Source: an uncultured Alphaproteobacteria bacterium (GTDB lineage Bacteria > Pseudomonadota > Alphaproteobacteria > Micropepsales > Micropepsaceae). Taken from it: a stretch of 64,000 bases of DNA. The notes beneath the pieces were generated by a model that ran no database searches, was not told the origin of the DNA, and was given only the letters and a program-made list of their open reading frames with translations. The stretch is taken from NCBI GenBank assembly GCA_902826695.1, contig CADEFU010000002.1:434001-498000 (forward strand). The letters are read 5' to 3'. Below are positions 53,581-63,073 of the stretch, one piece after another; the first letter of the stretch is position 1, and each line of letters starts with the position of its first letter. The position numbers were made by a program, and so were the translations under genes.

Positions 53581-54615
53581 ATGGCTACGAAAATCGTCAA
53601 CGATCCTCGTATCGATCCGCGCATCAAGGCGCTGCTTGGGGCTGCGCCCGATGTGGCGCCGCCGGGCAATGTGGCGAACCGCGAGGCGCTTTTGGCCGAA
53701 GACAACTCGCCGGCGGCGCAGGCGCGCATGGCGATGGTCAAGATGTTCACCAACATGTGCGACAGCGAAGAGGTCGCGCCATCGAAGGGGCTCAAGATCA
53801 CGACGGAGACGTTCCGCTCCGAACCTGACGGTAACGAGATCAAGATTCAGTTCATCCGGCCGGATACGAGCGAACGCTTGCCGTGCGTCGTCTATCTGCA
53901 CGGCGGCGGCATGATGCACTTCTCGTGCTTTGACGGCATGTACAAAGCTTGGGGGCGCATCATCGCGACCCAGGGCGTTGCCGTTGCGATGGTCGACTTC
54001 CGCAATTGCGTGACGCCTTCTTCTACGCCCGAGGTCGCGCCGTTCCCGGCGGGGCTGAACGATTGCGTGTCGGGGGTGAAGTGGGTCGCCGCGCATGCCG
54101 ACAGGCTCAAGATCGATCCCAAGCGCATCATTGTCGCGGGCGAAAGCGGCGGCGGGAACTTGACGCTCGCGGCGGGTCTCAAGCTCAAACAAGACGGCGA
54201 TATCGGGTTGATCAAAGGGCTCTATGCGCTTTGCCCGTATATAGCGGGGCAGTGGCCGTTGCCGCAGAATCCGTCGTCGTCGGAAAACAACGGCATTCTG
54301 CTTGAGCTGCACAACAATCGTGGCGCGATGGCCTATGGCATAGAGGCGTTCAACGCGAAGAACCCGCTCGCGTGGCCTGCGTTTGCCGGGGACGACGACG
54401 TGAAGGGGCTACCGCCCACCGTCATTCACGTCAACGAGTGTGATCCGCTGCGCGACGAGGGGCTCAATTTCTACCGGCTGCTTATGAAAAACGGCGTGAA
54501 AGCGCGCGCACGTCAGTCGATGGGCACGACACACGGCGTGGAGCTGTTGGCGATTGCCTGCCCCGATATCAGCTACGACACGGCGCGGGATATCGCGGCG
54601 TTTTGCGTGCATTGA
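53581..54615 (+). CDS. alpha/beta-hydrolase of the hormone-sensitive lipase family
   Basis: 344 residues. Oxyanion motif VVYLHGGGMMHFS, nucleophile elbow IVAGESGGGNLTLA (Ser), Asp in VNECDPLRDEGL and His in SMGTTHGVELL. This is the HSL-type esterase pattern (HGGG plus GESGGG). Cytosolic, no signal peptide. Substrate is probably a short-chain ester. AAAGGA lies about 9 bases upstream of ATG 53581. Cys residues in the middle (NMCDSEEVA and HFSCFDG) may be coincidental. Confidence 0.92.
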   Translation: MATKIVNDPRIDPRIKALLGAAPDVAPPGNVANREALLAEDNSPAAQARMAMVKMFTNMCDSEEVAPSKGLKITTETFRSEPDGNEIKIQFIRPDTSERLPCVVYLHGGGMMHFSCFDGMYKAWGRIIATQGVAVAMVDFRNCVTPSSTPEVAPFPAGLNDCVSGVKWVAAHADRLKIDPKRIIVAGESGGGNLTLAAGLKLKQDGDIGLIKGLYALCPYIAGQWPLPQNPSSSENNGILLELHNNRGAMAYGIEAFNAKNPLAWPAFAGDDDVKGLPPTVIHVNECDPLRDEGLNFYRLLMKNGVKARARQSMGTTHGVELLAIACPDISYDTARDIAAFCVH

Positions 54616-54888
54616 AGAAAATTCGCAGTGTCCACAGTGTTGCACTGAAGTTATCCACAAGCTTTTGCGATGAGCGGTCGCGCAGCGTTGCGGTAGACGA
54701 TTGATCAAACGACAAGGCGGCGCCTTGTGGTGGCGATCAAGATTTGGCGTTGGCGCAGCCCGCCGCTCAACATTTGGGGGCGTGGGCGAAATCACACGCG
54801 ACACGAGCAATTATCGTGCGTTCGCCGTTCGCTTGTTGAGGCTTGTGCGTTGCAATCCTATCCTTCGACAGGAATTGGGAGCTTTCGC
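54616..54888. other. intergenic stretch with a perfect DnaA-box sequence
   Basis: TTATCCACA at 54651-54659 is an exact match to the DnaA box consensus, and GTGTCCACA at 54628-54636 is a weaker copy 14 bases upstream. They lie downstream of the esterase gene. No other origin features (A/T-rich unwinding element, further boxes, dnaA or hemE) are seen, so this is not claimed to be an origin. No gene is supported in the remaining bases. Confidence 0.4.
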
Positions 54889-55375
54889 GTGGCCATCGAG
54901 ATCGAGAGAAAATTTCTCGTCGTTAGCGAGCGCTGGCGCGAACATGTCACGGGGAAAGTTGCGCTTCGCGATGGGCTCATCGCGCGCGACGTCTACAAGA
55001 AGGTCCGCGTGCGCAGCTATGGCGATCGTGCCACGCTGACCGTCAAGAGTCGGCAAGTGGGGATGACCCGCGATGAGTTCGAGTATGAGATCCCTTGTTG
55101 CCGACGCCGCGGCGATGTTCAAGTTGTGCGGCGATAAGATCGTCGAGAAGACGCGCTATTTCGTGCCGTGGCGCGGCCACACATGGGAGATCGACGTCTA
55201 TCATGGCGTGCTTGAGGGTGTCGTGACCGCGGAGGTAGAACTCGTCAGCGAGAGCAGCGCGTTCGAGCTGCCGGCGTGGATCGGCGCGGAAGTCACGAAC
55301 GACCCGCGTTACAAGAAGATCAATATGCTCAACGAGCGTCTCGCACGGCGGTTGCGGCTGCAGGCGGTCGGGTAG
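54889..55375 (+). pseudogene. CYTH-domain (triphosphate-tunnel) protein, frameshifted
   Basis: A GTG at 54889 (GGGAG upstream) opens a typical CYTH protein: VAIEIERKFLVVSERWREHV, then KVRVRSYGDRATLTVKSRQV, and GMTRDEFEYEIP. At 55095-55096 one extra T shifts the frame. The rest of the domain continues in the next frame: VADAAAMFKLCGD, then RYFVPWRGHTWEIDVYHGVL and AEVELVSESSAFELP, ending with YKKINMLNERLARRLRL. Removing that T restores one continuous CYTH protein of about 161 residues. Either a recent inactivating mutation or a sequencing error; I cannot tell which. Confidence 0.85.
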
Positions 55376-55467
55376 CGCTGCTCGACGTAAACAACGCCGT
55401 CGAAGACCTGGTGTTCAAATCCGAAAGGTGTCTTGTATCAAATGGTTACACCAATTTGTTCAGATAT

Positions 55468-57534
55468 TCAGCGGCCTTCTTGGCGCCAGCCGAGCATGAG
55501 GCTGCCAATGATCAGGACAAACGCGATTGCCGGGTGGAACAGCGGTGTCTGGCGGGTGGAGCGGACCGCATAGGCTTCGTTGGCGCGCAGCCCGATCCAG
55601 CCGTCGTCGGCGGCGGCGCGGCCGGGGCGCGTGCGGCGGATGTCCGGGATGCCGTCCCGCTTGATCCAGGCGATGCCACCTTTCGCGGCGTCGATGACGG
55701 GTTTCAGCACCTTGTCGGTCGCGCGTACATCCGCGAGTTCGCGCGGGTTCAGCGGGCCTGCGGCGGCGACCGCATTTAGGTTGCCGTCGCGTAGACGGTA
55801 GAGGCCCATCTCGGGCGCTTTGATCGTGCCGGAGAAAGCGCCGTCTTCGGTCGGTGTCAGCGTCACTTTCTCGACGCGGCCGGTCGGGTGCGTGACTTCG
55901 ATCGCGGCGGCGCGCTCGGCCATCGTGCGACGGGTGATGATTAGGCGATCGCCCTTGATCGTGCCGTTCAGGCGCTCTTCTTCAAGCTCAGGCTCTTTCA
56001 TGAGCCAATGGGCCAAGCGGCGCAAGAGTTCGGCTTGCGGGCCGCCGCCTTCGAAGCCGCGAGTCCAGAGCCAAGCGTGGTCGGAGAGGAGCAGCGCGAC
56101 GCGGCCTTGCTGCACGCGGTTGAGTACGAGCAGCGGTTGTTGCTCGGCACCGCTCATCAGCGTTTGTCCGCTCAGCACTTGCGCTTGGACGAGGCGAAAC
56201 CAGCGGCCCCACGTGGGTTCTTTGGTTGCGGTGTTCGCGCCGGGCAGACCTGCGGTGACAGGGTGACGTTCGCCGGCGCTCGTCAGGCGTGGCTTGTAGC
56301 CCTGCTCGTAGACGCGCTCGGCGGGCTCGGCCGGAATGACCGAGTTCAGCGGGGAGCGGTAGAGGCTCAAGGGAGACGAGAATTCGGGGCCCGAAGTGAT
56401 GAGAAGCGCGCCGCCGCTTTCGACATAGCGGGCGACGTTTTCGTAGTAAGCGAGCGGCAGCACGCCGCGGCGTTGGTAGCGATCGAAGATGATGAGGTTG
56501 AAGTCGTTCAGCTTCTCGTCGAACAGTTCGCGCGTCGGAAACGCAATCAGCGAGAGTTCGTCCACCGGCGTGCCGTCCTGCTTTTCAGGCGGGCGGAGAA
56601 TGGTGAAGTGGACGAGCGAGACCGATGGGTCGGCCTTCAGCAGATTGCGCAGCGTGCGTTCGCCGGCGTGCGGCTCGCCCGAGACAAGCAAGACGCGGAG
56701 CTGGTCGCGGATGCCGGTCGTCACCACGGCGGCGCGGTTGTTCAGGAGCGTGAGTTCCTTCGGGCCGGGGCTTGCTTGGATCTCGATCACGTTCTCACCG
56801 CCATGCGGCAGCGTCAGCTCGAGCGCTTTCGGCTCGCCAGTCTTGGCGGTTTCGTTCAGGACGATCTTGCCGTCTATGCGGATTTCGAGATCGGCGACCG
56901 CCTGGCCTTGTGCGCCGAAGTCGTCCACACGCACGGTGAACGTCAGCGGCTCGCCGACGATGCCGTAGCGCGGTGCCTGCTCGATCGTAAGTTTGCGGTC
57001 GCGTTCGTTCGGCTCGCCGGTCAGTAGCGCATGGATGGGGTAGGAAAGTTTCGCGGCGGAGCCTGAGGGCACATCGTGGACTTGGCCGTCGGTGACGAGG
57101 ATCGCACCCGCGACGCGATCCGGTGGGACGTCAGCGAAGGCTTCGGCGACTGGGCCGAACAGCGAGGTGCCGCCGTCTTGGACGGAGCGATCTTCAGTGA
57201 CGGAGATGACGCGCACATCGAGATCTTTGTGCAACGCAAGTTTGGCGCGAAGTTTTGCGACGGTATCGTCCACGGTCTTCGAGCGATCGCCGATCGCTTG
57301 GCTTTGCGTTTGGTCGGCAACGATGACGGCGACGTCGGGAAGGCTTTTGCGTTCTTCCTCGACGATCGCGGGGTTGGCGAGCACGAGGAGGGCGGCTGCC
57401 ATTGCGCCGGCGCGCCACCACGCGCCGGGGGCGCGCAGCAGAAGGCTCGCGCCGACGAGGGCGACGCACGCGACAGTCAGGATCAGAATCCAGACGACGG
57501 GCAAATGTGGAACGAAGACGATGTCGAGGGCCAT
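55468..57534 (-). CDS. large membrane protein of the moxR cluster
   Basis: 688 residues. Two N-terminal helices (VWILILTVACVALVGASLLL, GAMAAALLVLANPAIV) and one C-terminal helix (PAIAFVLIIGSLMLGW) flank a large periplasmic or cytosolic body. The region about 300-500 contains a glutamine-amidotransferase-like stretch (LRVLLVSGEPHAGERTLRNL, ARYVESGGALLITSGPEF). Such proteins follow the BatA/DUF4159 gene in many alphaproteobacterial moxR clusters. Its start abuts the stop of that gene. Function is unknown; probably part of a stress or envelope assembly. Confidence 0.75.
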   Translation of the reverse strand: MALDIVFVPHLPVVWILILTVACVALVGASLLLRAPGAWWRAGAMAAALLVLANPAIVEEERKSLPDVAVIVADQTQSQAIGDRSKTVDDTVAKLRAKLALHKDLDVRVISVTEDRSVQDGGTSLFGPVAEAFADVPPDRVAGAILVTDGQVHDVPSGSAAKLSYPIHALLTGEPNERDRKLTIEQAPRYGIVGEPLTFTVRVDDFGAQGQAVADLEIRIDGKIVLNETAKTGEPKALELTLPHGGENVIEIQASPGPKELTLLNNRAAVVTTGIRDQLRVLLVSGEPHAGERTLRNLLKADPSVSLVHFTILRPPEKQDGTPVDELSLIAFPTRELFDEKLNDFNLIIFDRYQRRGVLPLAYYENVARYVESGGALLITSGPEFSSPLSLYRSPLNSVIPAEPAERVYEQGYKPRLTSAGERHPVTAGLPGANTATKEPTWGRWFRLVQAQVLSGQTLMSGAEQQPLLVLNRVQQGRVALLLSDHAWLWTRGFEGGGPQAELLRRLAHWLMKEPELEEERLNGTIKGDRLIITRRTMAERAAAIEVTHPTGRVEKVTLTPTEDGAFSGTIKAPEMGLYRLRDGNLNAVAAAGPLNPRELADVRATDKVLKPVIDAAKGGIAWIKRDGIPDIRRTRPGRAAADDGWIGLRANEAYAVRSTRQTPLFHPAIAFVLIIGSLMLGWRQEGR

Positions 57535-60297
57535 CTATTGACCCAGCCGCTCAAGGATCGCGGGCACGTGGACCTGGTCGGTCTTGTAGTTGCCGGTCAG
57601 CGTGTACATGACGAGGTTCACGCCGAAGCGCAGTGCCATTTCGCGCTGACGCTCGCCGCCGGGCACGACGGCGGCGATACGGCGGCCGTTGTCGTCTTCG
57701 GCCCAGGCCGCGGCCCAGTCGGCGCCGCCGACAATGATCGGCGATACGCCGTCGGAGGCGGTGGTGGATGGCGCGCCGTCGCCAGCGGCTTGACGGGCTT
57801 CGACCCAGACGCGGCCGGAAGCCCAGCGGCCGGGAAACTCGCGCAGCAGATAGAATGCGCGGGTCAGCACGTGGTCTTGGCCGATCGGCTGCAGGGGCGG
57901 GATATCGAGGCCCGCGAGCAGGCGGCGCAAGGTGAGCGAACCGCTGCCGGCGTTTCCGGTCGCGCCGGGAAGGGCGGTGTCCTGATCGCGTGTGTCGAAC
58001 AAGATCGTGCCACCGTTGCGCATGAAGGCATCGACCTTTGCCAGGGCGTCGGCGGAGAGTTGAGACTGCGACACCGAAACCGGCCAGTAGATCATCGGGA
58101 AGAACGCGAGTTCGTCTTGCTCGATGTCGATGGCGATCGGCTCCCCCGGCTCGGCGGCTGTCCGCTCTTTCAGGATGCGCGTCAGGCCCTTTAGGCCGGC
58201 GCGGCTCATGGCATCGACCTCCGCGTCACCAGTCAGCACAAACGCGAGGCGATAGGTGTTCGAGGCTTTGAGGTTGAAGTTTTCGTCCGCTTTCACGGGC
58301 GGGATCAAGGTTGCGGCGAAAGCGATTGCGATTACCACGGCGGCGGCTTGACGCGCCGGCAGGCGCGGTGGCGCCACGAGGCCACGCAGGACCAATCCTG
58401 CGACCAGGTCGAACAGGGCCAGGGCAATCGCGATCGCCATCAGGACGTATTTAAGCTCAACCGCCTGGCGAAGGCCAAATGTCGTGGTTTCGACTCCCGC
58501 TGGAAGGGCGGGGAGGGCCTTCAAGGCCGCGTCGTGCTTGAATAAATTGAAGGCACGGCGGACGCCGCCCTCGCCGTAGAAGCCAGGCGGGTGGCGGGGG
58601 TTGGCGACGGTTTTTTCGAAGTCAGGGCCGCGCAGGGGGAGGGCTGCGGCCGCGGGTTGGCCAAGGCGGCCGAAGCCATCGAGCGTTTCGGTCGGAGCTA
58701 GCGGGCCACCGGCGGCGGTCAGGCTCGGGTCGTCGGCTGCGACGCCGGTCGAGAGCGCAATCGTGCGGCGGAGCATTTCGACGAAGAGGCCGGAGATCGG
58801 CAGCGACGACCACGCGGTGTTCGCGGTGACGTGGAAGAGAATGATCCAACCTTTGTCTTGGCGTCTTGCCGTGACGAGCGGGGTGCCGTCGCTGAGTTGA
58901 GCCCAGCTGCGGATGTCGGTGCCGATCGAGGGTTCGGTCAGGACTTGGCGTTTGATCGTGACGTCGGGCGGGATCGGCAAACCAAAGAAGGGGCTGTCTT
59001 CGGTCCATGGGCTCAGCGTTTGCGGTTCGCTCCACGACAATGCGCCGTCGAGAAGGCGGCCGCCGGTGCGCAGTTTGCCTGGGAGCAGGTCGTCGCTTTG
59101 GGCCGCGAGCTTGGGGCCGGAGAAGCGGATCAGGACGCCGCCTTTCGAGACCCACTCGCTAACGGCAGTCTTATCGGCGCCGACGACTTGGCCGACGTCG
59201 GCAAGCATTAGGACCGAGAGTCCGGACTTCACAAGGTCGCGGACTTTACCGTGGTGGATTTCGGCATAGGGGCCGAGCGCACGGTCGAGGTAGAAGAGGT
59301 CTGCGAGCAGCGGTTGGGCGGCGTCCACCGTTTGGCCGGAGACGAGGCCGACAGGGCGGCGCCGCCAACGCTCGTCGATGAGCGCGACGCTGCCAGCCGA
59401 GCCGCGGTCGGCAATCTCGACGCGGGCAAGATCGTTGCGGAGCTCGGTGGCGAGGTCGAGTTTGACGTTGGTGCTCTTCTCGCCGGCTTTGAGCGTGAAC
59501 TCTTGGGCCGCGAGGAAACGGCCTTGTGCGCCGGTTGCGCGGACGGTGCCTTTGATGTCGCCTTCGCCCGTGCCGCGGACGACACGGAAGACGAGCGCGC
59601 TGCCGTCTCCGATGGGCGGCGTGAGCGCGATGGCTGCGTTCAGGGAGTCGTCGGACATCACGCGAAGCGCACCGATGGCGGCTAGGCCGCGTGCGAACTC
59701 GCGGGCGTTGCCGTCTTCGAGGCCATCGGTCAACCAAACGATATCGGGCGAGTCGGTGAGGTTCAGTTTCTGGAGCGCTGTAAGCGCTCTTGCGCGATCG
59801 ACGCCGAAGGGTTGCGGTGCGACGGCTTTGACGGCGCCCTGCGCTTCGGCGCCGGACAGGAGCTTTAGCACTGTCGGCGCGTCGCTGAGGCCGGTTGGAA
59901 GCACGACGAGCGGGCGGCCGTCACGCTCGGCTTCGGCAGCAAGAGTTTGCATCGCACCGACGCGATCGTCCCAGCGGGCGGCGGCGCCCCAGCCGTTGTC
60001 GATGGCGATCACCACAGGGCTTTTCTTCAGACCCGCGGATTGCGGGTTCAGGTACGGGTCGGCGAGGGCGAGGATGACGAGAGCGGCGATGGCGGTGCGA
60101 AGCAAGAGGAGCCACAGCGGTGTGCGCGCTGGCGTTTCTTCTTTCTGTTGCAGGCCGAGCAGCAGGCGAACTGCCGGGAACAGCACGCGCTTCGGTGCGG
60201 GCGGCGTTACGCGCAAGAGCCACCAGATCACGGGGAGCGCGATCAGCCCGAACAGGATCCAGGGTACGCCGAACGCGAGCGGGCCGATGGTCGTCAT
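57535..60297 (-). CDS. BatA-N/DUF4159 membrane protein
   Basis: 920 residues. The N-terminus is the BatA-type TIGR02226 domain: LFGLIALPVIWWLLRVTPPA with LWLLLLRTAIAALVILALAD, two helices near the membrane. A von-Willebrand-like body follows (VVIAIDNGWGAAARWDDR). The C-terminal part is DUF4159: NTYRLAFVLTGDAEVDAMSR then DELAFFPMIYWPVSVSQSQL and RNGGTILFDTRDQDT. Helices near residue 650-700 separate the halves. It lies between DUF58 and the 688-residue gene in a tight operon, spacing 4 bases and zero. Confidence 0.85.
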   Translation of the reverse strand: MTTIGPLAFGVPWILFGLIALPVIWWLLRVTPPAPKRVLFPAVRLLLGLQQKEETPARTPLWLLLLRTAIAALVILALADPYLNPQSAGLKKSPVVIAIDNGWGAAARWDDRVGAMQTLAAEAERDGRPLVVLPTGLSDAPTVLKLLSGAEAQGAVKAVAPQPFGVDRARALTALQKLNLTDSPDIVWLTDGLEDGNAREFARGLAAIGALRVMSDDSLNAAIALTPPIGDGSALVFRVVRGTGEGDIKGTVRATGAQGRFLAAQEFTLKAGEKSTNVKLDLATELRNDLARVEIADRGSAGSVALIDERWRRRPVGLVSGQTVDAAQPLLADLFYLDRALGPYAEIHHGKVRDLVKSGLSVLMLADVGQVVGADKTAVSEWVSKGGVLIRFSGPKLAAQSDDLLPGKLRTGGRLLDGALSWSEPQTLSPWTEDSPFFGLPIPPDVTIKRQVLTEPSIGTDIRSWAQLSDGTPLVTARRQDKGWIILFHVTANTAWSSLPISGLFVEMLRRTIALSTGVAADDPSLTAAGGPLAPTETLDGFGRLGQPAAAALPLRGPDFEKTVANPRHPPGFYGEGGVRRAFNLFKHDAALKALPALPAGVETTTFGLRQAVELKYVLMAIAIALALFDLVAGLVLRGLVAPPRLPARQAAAVVIAIAFAATLIPPVKADENFNLKASNTYRLAFVLTGDAEVDAMSRAGLKGLTRILKERTAAEPGEPIAIDIEQDELAFFPMIYWPVSVSQSQLSADALAKVDAFMRNGGTILFDTRDQDTALPGATGNAGSGSLTLRRLLAGLDIPPLQPIGQDHVLTRAFYLLREFPGRWASGRVWVEARQAAGDGAPSTTASDGVSPIIVGGADWAAAWAEDDNGRRIAAVVPGGERQREMALRFGVNLVMYTLTGNYKTDQVHVPAILERLGQ

Positions 60298-60301
60298 GAC
60301 C

Positions 60302-61234
60302 TCACCTCATCTCGAACGGACGGTGGGCCGACAGTGCTGCGTATGCGGCGAGCAGCGCGCCCTGCGCGGGGCGATCGGTGCGGTGGGTCGCGAACGTCCA
60401 GTCTTGGCGGCGGCAGGCTTGCGCCACCTCGTTGCGGAGGGCTGCGAGGCGGGTGCGATACTCATCGCGCAAGTTTTCTGCGCGCCGGGCGAGCATGCGC
60501 GTCTTCGATTCGACGTCTTCGAACTCGGTTCGGCCGTCGAACGGCAGATCTTCCTCCGCAGGGTCCAGGACCTGGATCAAGTGTCCGCGCACGCCGAGCG
60601 CACCGTAGTGGCGGAGCACATTTTGGACGCCGTCGATGGGCGAGAGCCAGTCGCTGATCAGGATGATCTGCGAGAAGCGCGGGAGCGGGATCTGCGGTGG
60701 CAGGCTTTGCTTCGATGTCATCTGCGACGTCATTCGCAGCGCGAAGCGGTTGAAGCCGGGTCTGCCACTTGCCGGGGGTTTCGCGCTGTCGAGGGCGCCG
60801 ATGCGTTCGCCGCCGCGCATTAGGAGAGATGCGAACGCGAGTGAGAGTACGGTCGCGCGCTCGACCTTCGTGCACTTTGCGACGTGGGATTTGTAGTGCA
60901 TCGAAGGTGAAGCATCGCGCCAGATCCACACGCTTGCAGCTGCGGCCCATTCCCGTTCGCGGACGAACAGGTGTTGCGACTTCGCGGATTGGCGCCAATC
61001 AACGGCGGTGGACGGATCTTCTTGGCGGTAGCGGCGGAACTGCCAGAACGCTTCGCCCTGGCCAACGCGCTTGCGGCCGTGTTCGCCGCTCGCCACCGTT
61101 GCCGCAACTCGCTCGGCTTGGATCATGAGCGGCGGCAGGCGTGCGCCCAAGTGCTCCGCTTGTTCGCGGGCGCTTTGTTCGCGCTTGGATGTTTGGGTCC
61201 AACCGCTGAAGAGTGTGGACTTTACACTCGCCAT
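60302..61234 (-). CDS. DUF58 protein
   Basis: 310 residues. The DUF58 signature is RRYRQEDPSTAVDWRQSAKS, followed by LFVREREWAAAASVWIWRDA then SPSM, equivalent to the D-x-S-x-S region of the von-Willebrand-like fold. DUF58 proteins are usually paired with MoxR ATPases. ATG 61234 is chosen, with GAGG about 10 bases upstream; GTG 61243 is an alternative. It follows moxR by 29 bases. No transmembrane segment is evident. Confidence 0.9.
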   Translation of the reverse strand: MASVKSTLFSGWTQTSKREQSAREQAEHLGARLPPLMIQAERVAATVASGEHGRKRVGQGEAFWQFRRYRQEDPSTAVDWRQSAKSQHLFVREREWAAAASVWIWRDASPSMHYKSHVAKCTKVERATVLSLAFASLLMRGGERIGALDSAKPPASGRPGFNRFALRMTSQMTSKQSLPPQIPLPRFSQIILISDWLSPIDGVQNVLRHYGALGVRGHLIQVLDPAEEDLPFDGRTEFEDVESKTRMLARRAENLRDEYRTRLAALRNEVAQACRRQDWTFATHRTDRPAQGALLAAYAALSAHRPFEMR

Positions 61235-61263
61235 ACTACTCACGAACCTCGTCGGTGACGCGC

Positions 61264-62277
61264 TTACTGGTACGGTGTCGTCAACCGGTTGATGACATCA
61301 CTCATCGTCACGCCATCGGCGCGGGCCGCGAAGTTGAGCGCCATTCTGTGGCGCAAAATTGGCGGCGCGAGCGCCACGACATCGTCAACCGACGGCGCGT
61401 AGCGTCCTTCGATCAATGCGCGCGCGCGCACGGCGAGCGAGAATGCTTGGCTCGCACGAGGGGATGGGCCCCAGGCAACGTGGTCTTTGATGCTTTGCGC
61501 GCCGCCTTCTTCGGGGCGCGCAGAGCGTACGAGCGCAAGGATCGCGTCGAGCACCTTTTCGCCAACGGGAATTGCGCGGACGAGGCGTTGGAAGAACATG
61601 ATGTCTTGCGCGCGGATGACTTCTTTCGGCTGCTCTTCGCTGACGCCGGTTGTGGCGAGCAGGACACGTTTCTCGGAGTCGAGATCGGGGTAGCCGACAT
61701 CGATCTGCATCAGGAAGCGGTCGAGCTGTGCTTCGGGGAGCGGGTAGGTGCCTTCTTGCTCGAGCGGGTTTTGGGTCGCAAGAACGTGAAAGGGATGTGG
61801 CAGGTCGTAACGCATGCCGGCGACGGTGACGTGGTGCTCCTGCATGGCCTGCAGCAGGGCCGATTGCGTGCGCGGGCTGGCGCGGTTGATTTCGTCGGCC
61901 ATCAGGAGCTGAGCGAATACTGGGCCCTTGATGAATCGGAACGAACGGCGGCCGGTTTCAGCTTCCTCCAACACCTCGGAGCCCACGATGTCGCCGGGCA
62001 TCAGGTCGGGGGTAAACTGGATGCGCTTGGTGGCAAGGCCAAGCACGATGCCGAGCGACTCGACGAGACGTGTCTTGGCCAGGCCGGGGACGCCGACGAG
62101 GAGGCCGTGGCCACCTGCAAGAATCGTGATCAACACCTGATCAACGACCGCGCGCTGGCCGAAAATAACGCGGCCAACGGCTTCGCGAACGGCAGCAATG
62201 CGGGCGACGGCGTGCTCGACTTCGCGGACGATGGAGTCGGAGGTTTCTAGGGCTTGGTTGCTCAACGCTCTGGCCAC
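61264..62277 (-). CDS. MoxR-family AAA ATPase
   Basis: 337 residues. Walker A is VGVPGLAKTR (residues 61-70), Walker B LLMADEINR, sensor and arginine finger regions ATQNPLEQEGTYPLPEAQLDRF. C-terminal AAA lid GPSPRASQAFSLAVRARALI. MoxR ATPases act as chaperone-like remodellers of protein complexes and are usually followed by a DUF58 gene, as here. It is the first gene of a four-gene minus-strand operon (moxR, DUF58, BatA/DUF4159, 688-residue protein). No promoter is identified in the 170 bases upstream. Confidence 0.95.
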   Translation of the reverse strand: MARALSNQALETSDSIVREVEHAVARIAAVREAVGRVIFGQRAVVDQVLITILAGGHGLLVGVPGLAKTRLVESLGIVLGLATKRIQFTPDLMPGDIVGSEVLEEAETGRRSFRFIKGPVFAQLLMADEINRASPRTQSALLQAMQEHHVTVAGMRYDLPHPFHVLATQNPLEQEGTYPLPEAQLDRFLMQIDVGYPDLDSEKRVLLATTGVSEEQPKEVIRAQDIMFFQRLVRAIPVGEKVLDAILALVRSARPEEGGAQSIKDHVAWGPSPRASQAFSLAVRARALIEGRYAPSVDDVVALAPPILRHRMALNFAARADGVTMSDVINRLTTPYQ

Positions 62278-62447
62278 TCGATTGGACGGTTTACGATAAC
62301 GCAGGGCTGCGCGGCTTTTCTAAGGCACAACCCGCTTAGAGTTATAGCTAAACCTGGGCCATGGACAGAATGGCTTCAGGTCCTATGCTCAACACAAGTT
62401 GAAGCGCCGGATTAACTGGCGGAAAGGTCTCGCGGGCGCACGTTAAC

Positions 62448-63053
62448 ATGTCCAATTCGGCACAAGACCCGATGCATTGGGGTGCGCCAGCGCCGGACCT
62501 CTTGCGTGGGCTGGCGGAAGTCCAAGCGGACGCTGCTCACACGCGCAAGTTGCCACCCATCGATCAGTGGAATCCACCCGACTGCGGCGATATCGATATG
62601 CGCATTGCCGTGGACGGGACGTGGTTCTATCTCGGCACGCCTATCGGGCGGCCGGCTTTGGTGCGGTTGTTCTCCACGATCCTGCGGCGTGAAGCCGATG
62701 GGCGGTACGTGCTTGTTACGCCGGTCGAGAAGGTGGGGCTAAAGGTCGAGGATGCGCCGTTCATCGCGGTGCGCGTCGATGCGGAGGGCGAGGGGCGCGA
62801 CCGGAGGCTCAAGTTCTTGACCAATGTCGGCGATGAGGTGGTGGCAGGGGCTGGAAATCCCTTGCGGGTCGCCTTTCGTGGCGAGGAGCCTAGACCTTAT
62901 GTGCATGTGCGTGGGCAACTGGAGGCACGGATTTCGCGCGCGGTGTTCTATGAACTTGTCGCGATGGCAGAGGAGCGGGCGACGCGTGGCGGGCGTGAGT
63001 TGGGCGTTTGGAGCGAGGGGGTATGGTTCTCACTGGGGTCGCCGGATGCGTGA
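62448..63053 (+). CDS. DUF1285 protein
   Basis: 201 residues. The family start is visible: LPPIDQWNPPDCGDIDMRIA then DGTWFYLGTPIGRPALVRLF, and RYVLVTPVEKVGLKVEDAPF. These are the conserved DUF1285 blocks. Cytosolic, predicted beta-rich, no known function. It stands first in a plus-strand run with a Nudix hydrolase and a CCA-adding enzyme, an arrangement common in alphaproteobacteria, and lies next to the moxR operon in divergent orientation. Confidence 0.92.
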   Translation: MSNSAQDPMHWGAPAPDLLRGLAEVQADAAHTRKLPPIDQWNPPDCGDIDMRIAVDGTWFYLGTPIGRPALVRLFSTILRREADGRYVLVTPVEKVGLKVEDAPFIAVRVDAEGEGRDRRLKFLTNVGDEVVAGAGNPLRVAFRGEEPRPYVHVRGQLEARISRAVFYELVAMAEERATRGGRELGVWSEGVWFSLGSPDA

Positions 63054-63073
63054 CGCCTTAGGAGATCGCACTA

